This document shows positions 58,003 to 64,000 of a DNA stretch of 64,000 nucleotides, piece after piece (positions within the stretch are counted from its first letter, which is position 1; each line of letters begins with the position of its first letter). The notes beneath the pieces are model-generated. The model did not search any database, was not told the origin of the DNA, and was given only the letters and a program-made list of their open reading frames with translations. The stretch is from Climacium dendroides (Eukaryota; Streptophyta; Bryopsida; Hypnales; Climaciaceae): NCBI GenBank assembly GCA_950106755.1, contig OX467088.1, positions 2,340,001 through 2,404,000 on the forward strand. The letters run 5' to 3'. The translations under genes were made by a program, and so were the position numbers.

Positions 58003-59550
58003 ATGGCCAGACCTAGTCAGACTTGGAAGGGAATAGTGGTGGCCCAGATAATTAGTCTGGGCATTCCTTCCAATTCGGATCATCTATAAGAGTTAGAGGA
58101 GGATTTGACAACCATGGACTGTCTTGGATTTCTACGCAGGCTGTGGAACATCTGGAGTGAGGAAATGATTGATGAACTCATTTACGGGGTTCCCAATCAA
58201 TTCCAATTGACGGTGAGAGGTCGTCCTAAGGCGTGGGTTGTAGAAATGTGGGCCAACGTATATTTCACAATGATAAGGGAGCCGGATGGGTTGGCCGCAC
58301 GGAGAAACACGCCATAGACAAATTCCAGAATCAGGCGGATCCGAAGGATGGGTATGTCACGAGTGATTGCCGAAACCTTAGAAATCAACAATTGCTAGAG
58401 TTCCTAATTTCAATATTCTATCCGGAAAAGCCCACCCGGGTCATAGTTACAGTGGTGAATACCATCTTTGAAGCGTTAGGAAAGAGAGGGAGTTCGACTC
58501 CTAGACCTGTCAATTGGGGAGCACTTATCCACTCCATTGTAGATAAGTTGGTGAATAATCTTACAAGTAGAAAATCTAGCCCAATTAGCCCGTTTTTTTT
58601 CCACCTTTACTACTTTCGGGAGATGTTGAGTGAGCAGGAAGGCATCATGTACCGGAAAGGACTTTCTCTGGAAGAGAAACCGAATCATCCGGATTTGGAA
58701 GAAGAGGAAGATCCGGAATTGAGGCATGGGACATCAGAGTATCCCAAACACGCCAAAAGTCTATGGATTCATGTTTGAGAAGACAAGAAACCAGAGAAGT
58801 AGGACCCTTCAAGGACCTAGTTCCGGAATCAGATCCATTCGAAACCACCATTGGCTGATTGAGAATCATGAAGGGGTCACATAAGAAAATGACGACTCTG
58901 ATCCAAAAAATGTGCGAGAAGTTGGGAGTGAAGGAAGAAGCCTAAGTGATGGACACCCTAGATCGAAGACCGGAATTGGAAGAAGTGCAATAGATGGAAG
59001 ATTAGATCCGGAGTTTGGGGTAAGAACGAAACCATTTTTGGGAGCATGCTCACTGGATGGAAGGGGAGATGAACGCCGCCAATAAGAGGGCACGGAGGCA
59101 ATGGACCTAGTCCGAAAGCTCAAGGAGGTGGTCGACCAATCGGCCGACATGATGACATGGGCCGTCCTCTAGAATTCCCAGATGACCAAGGAGGGACACA
59201 TTTCTGGAACTAAGGTTGTCACCATTCTAATTGACTTTGAAACTCGGATCGAGACAGTGTTGAGGGAAATGTGCCATTCAACTGTTAGGGAACTTCGATC
59301 CACTTCTAGGGTTAGACTAGACAATTTTTACAAATCTCCCCGGAGGAGTCTTTTCCGACGCTCCAACTCAACCTCATTCAAATCTACAACCATCTGCTCA
59401 ACCGGCACAGCAAGCCGAACCCTCTTCAGCGGAGAAGAAGAATCCAAAGATAAAGAAGATTTTGGGTTTTGGATCAAATCCAAAATTCACACTGAAGTCG
59501 ACGTCGAATCGGAGGATGTTTCCAACTATGCCTGTCATATGCGTAGTTAG
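58003..59550 (+). pseudogene. Repeat-encoded protein, copy C (decayed)
   Basis: From ATG 58003 the sequence parallels copy B in order: SEEMIDELIYGVPNQFQLTV, PEKPTRVIVTVVNTIF, WGALIHSIVDKLVNNL and, near 59180-59260, HISGTKVVTILIDFETRIE. A stop occurs near 58088 and frameshifts near 58310 and 58780, with further decay beyond. It confirms that copies A and B belong to a multi-copy family. No promoter or hairpin was identified upstream. Confidence 0.7.
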
Positions 59551-59655
59551 CCGTAAGTATCCTTACAATGACAAATTATTGCAAGATGACACGAATTATC
59601 GTTCCAGGGAACTCTAGTTTGATATCGTTTGAGTTAGAGGTATCCGGATCGTGAC
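59545..59655 (+). repeat. Inverted counterpart of the repeat at 43100-43225
   Basis: It begins GTAGTTAGCCGTAAGTATCC and includes GACACGAATTATCGTTCCAG, matching the minus strand of 43100-43225 with scattered differences. Confidence 0.7.
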
Positions 59656-59659
59656 CACA

Positions 59660-60080
59660 CCCTCAATTCCTAGGTTGTCACATTGGACGGACGGACAGTC
59701 CGTTCGTCTATCCGATAGGAATGACGTCCGTCTGAAGTGTCCGAAGTGGTCAACGGGCAGCTGACTTAAAGTGAATGGAAAAAATTCGGATTACAAGAAA
59801 ATTCAACGACACGTGGATGCCAGCAAGGAGGGTGGGGCATAGACGGAAGAGAGTCAGGGCGGAAACAAGGTGTGGGCAAGGACGCAAACGACATGGGGCG
59901 CAGACCCTATCAGGGCATGGACGTAGTTTAGGGCCCGGACGGAAAGGGGGCGTGGACGTTGTTCAAGGCGCAGATGGGAAATGGTGGGCCCACATGAGGG
60001 TGCAATTCAGGGCGTGCATGAAGGATAGAAAAAAATGGCATTGGGTGTTCTATCCCTTCAATTTAAACCCCTAACTGCCC
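59660..60080. repeat. GC-rich degenerate minisatellite
   Basis: Words of the type GGGCGTGGACG, GGGCATGGACG and GGGCGCAGAC recur irregularly between about 59830 and 59990, after a GGACGGACGGACAG run at 59690. An open frame across this stretch is explained by the repeats and is not called a gene. Confidence 0.5.
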
Positions 60081-60109
60081 AAGGCATCAAATTCTGGTGT
60101 TTTGAAAAG

Positions 60110-60720
60110 TTTGAAGTTAAATAAAATTCAACCAAATTGCTAGTTTTAGTAGCTTATATTTTTGGATAACTCATTCTGAAGTTTAGTTTTAGGTTCAAAA
60201 ATTCGATCTGAAAAATGAATGACTTTGATTTTTTTATTGAAGATTCTGTACAAGGATACCCATTGGCCATTGCAATCTTGACTTCCCATAGTGTTGAGGG
60301 CTTTTGGAAATGAGCCTCAAATACACTAGACCTTGGAGAGAAATTCACATTAAAAATTCATTTTAAAGAATTGTAGAATTTTTTTGGAAAATTTGTAAAT
60401 TCATTGGGGTTATGCATGCTAGGCCCTACAACCTCATTTTTTGGGGTGACCAACTTTTTAGAGTTGACATGCTAAAGAGAATAAAAAAAATTTCATAGTT
60501 TTAACACCCTCATGATCAAACATTATAATCTTTCAATCTATAAGAGATATTGTTATGTTTCCTTTTCTTGTGTGATCCCTAACATCTGTAGTTTGAGTTT
60601 GTATGGTTACAATTCAAAAGAAATTGGTACAACTTATCAAAATGTTGATTTTTTGTTCAATTTAGAGCAAATTCCAAGTATCTCAAAATAGGCCTTGGGC
60701 ACATAGAGGTTACAAAATTG
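60110..60720 (+). repeat. Dispersed repeat, uninterrupted copy
   Basis: Matches 20430-20707 followed directly by 23594-23850. It therefore shows the state of that repeat before the TFIIH-bearing block was inserted. There is no coding content. Confidence 0.75.
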
Positions 60721-61127
60721 GAATAAAATGTCTTGGTGCCCCTTCCCTTTCAAAGTATGAAACCACAAGCATTTTGTGAGGGAATGTTTGGGGCCCCTCT
60801 AGGTGTGAAACACTTCAAATTTGTGAGTGAATCTTTGGGTGCCCACAAAATTCAATGCAACAATTCCATTCACTAATGTCTTGAACATGTCAATTTCATA
60901 TACAACCATTTTTCTCACAAATGTCAAATACACTTATTTGTATTTGAAAGAAATGGGAACTCATTCTATTAGGAGAATAGAACAAAAAGGCCAAGCCAGA
61001 AGGTTGTACAATGCCTACTACACTTTTTTTTTTGTAACATCACACATTAATGATTTAATGGCATGTTTTTTTTACATTGTCGAGCTATTACAACTAGCCT
61101 AACTACCATCACCAAAACAAGGCCTTC

Positions 61128-61690
61128 CTACCTACGATAACAACACTCAGGCATACTCCAGCAATGTGGTTTTTGTTTCAAAGTCTCTACTACACCCGAG
61201 ACTATTGCCCTCTTATCCACATCTTCTTGGAGGCTCTTCAGTTTCAAAGCCAAATTTGTGTATTGCTCCGGATTTCGTTTCGTGAAGTACACATGATCCC
61301 AATCATGGTTCCAAATCCGTTGTGCTATTGAACCTGCTGCACAGGCTTCCGCTTCCATTGTATACAAATGCTTCTTTTGCATGACTTGAAGTAAATTGAT
61401 TGAATTCGGGGGGCCAAAGGTATAGAACAATTCTGGAGCAACAAAGCGTTTTACAGCTTTCACCTTCAAGAGTTCGTCCATTGTAGCATATCCATATTTA
61501 GATGGCTCTTTCTCCACCACCCTACCAGAAAGTCCCCAATCACAAACTCCTATGTATACTCCACATTCTGTTTCCAAGGGTTGAAATGGAAGAGAACGTT
61601 GGATGGAGACAAGTCATTATGGAGAAAACCCTCATCATGGCATTTTGCCACTATAACCAGTAATGATAATGCCAAATTCAGACAATTTCG
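61128..61690 (-). pseudogene. Protein-kinase-like gene fragment
   Basis: Minus-strand segments contain GFLHNDLSPSNV (catalytic-loop-like, H-x-D-L-x-x-x-N), CDWGLSGRV (D-W-G in place of D-F-G) and APELFYTFG (APE motif), in the right order and spacing for a kinase C-lobe. A one-base frameshift lies near 61583 between the first and second motifs. The N-lobe with the ATP-binding lysine was not found. The retained HxD and DxG residues suggest descent from an active kinase, but this copy is broken and partial. Confidence 0.6.
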
Positions 61691-61984
61691 ATTTGATGAT
61701 GGGATTATCTAAGACATGTCCCAAACCGAAGGCCCACCTTCCTCAAGTCTATCAAGATCAACATGTAGAGGGTGCTTCCCAAATGAACCACTTCCCGATG
61801 AAGCCATGCTTTGGAGAGGTTCTGGATTTTTTTTTAAATTAGTGAAAGCAGGTGCGTACTATGGGCCAAGTCTGTACACCCACCAACGCACTACATAGGC
61901 CGCGGAGCGAGCTACAACATGGGGCAGTGGAGGAGGCTTGGCAAATAAGAGGTCGCCTAGGGGGGGTTTATAGCCAGAGGGGTG

Positions 61985-62260
61985 AGAATGTCCCCGCTCA
62001 GTCCGCACCAGCATCCTCGCCCTCGTCAAGAGTCGGGAACGACAACTCTATGTTGGAAACGTCTCCGCCCCGTCGATAACGTCCCCACCCGTCCATTGAG
62101 AACGTCCCCGCCCATCCATCGAGAATGTCTTCGTCCGTCCAACAAGAACGTCTTTGCCCCATCGAGAATGTTCCCGACTCTTGACGTTCTGCCCCCATTG
62201 AGATAGTCCCCGCCCCACCGCCTATGCCCCTGCCCCTATATAAGGCATCTCTGCCCCGTT
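61985..62260. repeat. GC-rich minisatellite upstream of the 62.5-kb gene
   Basis: Irregular units of about 23-28 bp share AACGTCCCCGCCC and CCATCGAGAA-type phrases. The array ends just before a TATA-like box. Confidence 0.65.
62237..62243 (+). promoter_or_regulatory. TATA-like box
   Basis: CTATATAAGG directly follows the GC-rich minisatellite and lies about 285 bp upstream of the start at 62524, a plausible core promoter for that gene. Confidence 0.4.
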
Positions 62261-62523
62261 CATTGTACTTCATAGCTTCCCTCGTTCCTCCATTTCTGTT
62301 GAGCTGGTTGCCCGAGCGGTTGTGGGGCCTTCTACAGTACCAAATTCACTCAGTTTTTTTGTAGGCCATCATCACCATGGACACGCCACCAAAGATGACG
62401 AAGATGGAACGAGACAGAACCCGCAAACGACAAGGCCAAAAACAATGCAAGCGTATAAACGTTTTACAAAATCCCACGAAACTTGCATTCAGAGGTTGAC
62501 AAGACATACCTGATCCATGGACC

Positions 62524-63459
62524 ATGGAAACTTGCGCATCCTACATCGAGTGGTGCCACATTGGCAAATCCTTCCCAGAAGATCAGCATACTCATCACCG
62601 CCGATTCAACAAAGCAAATTTGAGGTATTGCACAGATGATGCATTCAAGAATCGATGCATTGACATGTACCAAGTGTTGTATGACCGACCCACTGTGGAA
62701 CGCAACGAGGTTCATCTTTTCATTGCGCAGGGCGTACATGCGGAAGTCAAACTTGGAAAGAGGATGGACTGGTCTACTGTGGTGGAAAGAGGCAGCAAAA
62801 TTAAAGTGCCACATCCCATAAACGGATTAATCTCGATGAATGCGAGAAGGTATCAAGAGGGTGGATTGGGACATTTCAGAACAATAGTGGAAGTGCCTCA
62901 CGACAATTATATGACCAAAGATTCCTCTACAAATAATGATTCCGATGGCACACGTACGCCTCTACAACCACCAACTACTCGGAGTTAGCAATGCATCAGA
63001 AGATGGAGGGCCATACAAATGGATGAGCATGAAGAAGGGGTTCCACCAGTAGTTCCTAATGAACCGGTCATTGAAGCACCAAATGAACCGGTTTCTGAAG
63101 CAACTGAAGAACCTCTTATGCCAATGTAAGAAAAAATAGATGTGCAGGTGGATATGGTTGAGAGTTTGAAGAAGGAGTTGAATGACAAAATCAGCGAACT
63201 TCAAGGACTATATGAAGATAGTCACAGGTTGAGGGTGGAGTTGAAAGACAAGAACAATACCATCACCCGACAATCCCAAGAAATTGGTCGCTCGTAACGT
63301 GTTCTTGAAGCGACTACGATAACTAATGAGGTTCGTTCCACAGTCGTACAACCTCAAGATATTCCTGCAGCAGACGTCACAGGAGAGGACGAAGACCTTC
63401 CATCCCTTCTTGCACGGAATGTGGAGCTCCAAGAGCATTTGGATGCATTGGTCTCGTAG
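62524..63459 (+). pseudogene. Unknown repeat-type gene with coiled coil and four in-frame stops
   Basis: One plus-strand frame runs from ATG 62524 to 63459, interrupted by TAG 62986, TAA 63127 and TAA 63295 and ending at TAG 63457. The N-terminal part (about 154 codons) has phrases such as CIDMYQVLYDRPTVERNEVH and VPHPINGLISMNARRYQEGG. After a Pro/Glu-rich stretch there is a coiled coil (VESLKKELNDKISELQG and following). Every stop would be a glutamine codon after reversing one C-to-T change. The family is not recognised. The architecture (globular N-terminus, acidic linker, coiled coil) and the CCGGA-containing DNA downstream recall the 40094 family. Confidence 0.45.
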
Positions 63460-63486
63460 TATTATCAGTGGAAGTTTGCATGCGTG

Positions 63487-64000
63487 TTGTCGCAACCTAA
63501 CTTTTTGATTTTTTTCCTCTTTCGTGTTTTGAAACACGCAATCCAGAAAAGTATACCCGGATTGGTACAAAAAGAAAGGAAAAGCTAAAAGTTAGGAAGA
63601 CTATAAAAGTAAGCCCTAAATGAACCGGAATATGGAACAGAACGGATATTGAAAACGAATCCGGTCTAGACCCATGACCGGAGGAACGGATTCAGGATTT
63701 GTGCCCAGAAAATTGGAAAAAAGTAATGATTAGGTTTCCAGGGTGTCGCAACCTAACTTTTTGATTTTTCTCTCTATCGTGTTCTGTAACACGGAATCCG
63801 GATTGAGTGGACCCAAATTAGCATGGAAAAAGAAAGAAAAGCCAAGGGTTAGAAAGACTAGAAACATAAGCCCTGAATGAACCAGATTAGGGAATGGAAC
63901 GGATATCGGAAATGTATCCGGTCTAGTCCCCTAATTGGAAGAACGGATCCAAAATTTGCGTCCGGAAAATCGAAAAAAAAGTAATGATGAGGTTTTTGGG
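63487..64000 (+). repeat. Tandem repeat, 257-bp unit, running off the window
   Basis: Units start at 63487 and 63744 with TGTCGCAACCTAACTTTTTG. They share AAGTAATGAT..AGGTTT at their ends and several CCGGA words. Two full units are visible, and the second ends at the window edge, so the array may continue. Confidence 0.85.

Noticed and set aside
59775..60074. Arg/Gly-rich open frame
   Set aside because: Produced by the GGGCGTGGACG-type minisatellite; no domain or paralogue supports it.
60827..61102. Open frame upstream of the kinase fragment
   Set aside because: AT-rich, no recognisable motif, no splice signals and no paralogue; likely chance.

Overview
The window looks like nuclear DNA of a plant, probably a non-flowering land plant. 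This rests on split genes with GT-AG introns, a hAT/ZNF862-like gene, CACTA and Mutator-like (MULE) transposons, and a copy of the TFIIH subunit TFB1. The lineage is an inference and I cannot name a species. Almost everything recognisable is mobile DNA, stacked by nested insertion, and I see no ordinary single-copy host gene that is intact.

Outermost layer: a decayed hAT-type gene on the minus strand is split into a 5' part (56302-57119) and a 3' part (7633-8528). Between the parts lies a 47.75 kb element (8539-56291), bounded by the same 10-bp word, GTGTGCACTA, on both sides. A second complete element of the same kind lies inside it in the opposite orientation: 31063-50742, 19.68 kb, bounded by TTGCTCCAGT. 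A third copy is entered through an unpaired end at 10924. All five ends fall into two classes, type 1 (CAGGGTTGCTAG) and type 2 (CAACGACGCTAG). All carry arrays of GAGCCTGTGA-like words and a conserved ACCTATGACCGTGGAT-like motif.

The inner element shows the gene plan of the family. Next to the type 2 end lies a MULE-like transposase with a C-terminal SWIM zinc finger (35979 to 32138, minus). Next to the type 1 end lies a ten-exon gene (44873-50161, plus) encoding an acidic N-terminus, a ParB-like nuclease domain, a Lys/Glu-rich linker and a beta-class N4/N6 DNA-methyltransferase-like domain. Between them is a possible third, nuclear-type gene (38882-44650). Two more copies of the ParB-methyltransferase-like gene are present, a diverged partial copy at 9413-10831 and a broken copy at 11277-28312. 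This transposon-borne ParB-methyltransferase fusion is the most unusual system in the window.

Later insertions broke these elements up. A 13.06 kb CACTA element (14794-27848, target duplication AAT) sits in an intron of the second methyltransferase copy. It carries a TNPA-like gene and a nearly full-length, intronless TFIIH TFB1/p62 copy with one frameshift. A 972-bp CACTA element (47831-48802, target duplication TAT) interrupts an exon of the third copy. A CCGGA-rich repeat family encodes a coiled-coil protein in three copies (29437-30468, 40094-42013, 58003-59550), with long hairpins near two of them. Two LTR-like 2-kb repeats lie at 3836-5868 and 52995-55152.

The nonsense changes in these genes share one pattern: nearly all can be explained as C-to-T (or G-to-A) transitions, and nine are confirmed against a paralogue within the window. 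This fits deamination of methylated cytosine in silenced transposons. The right end (57.2-64 kb) holds further decayed repeat genes, a kinase-like fragment, GC-rich minisatellites and a 257-bp tandem repeat that runs off the window.
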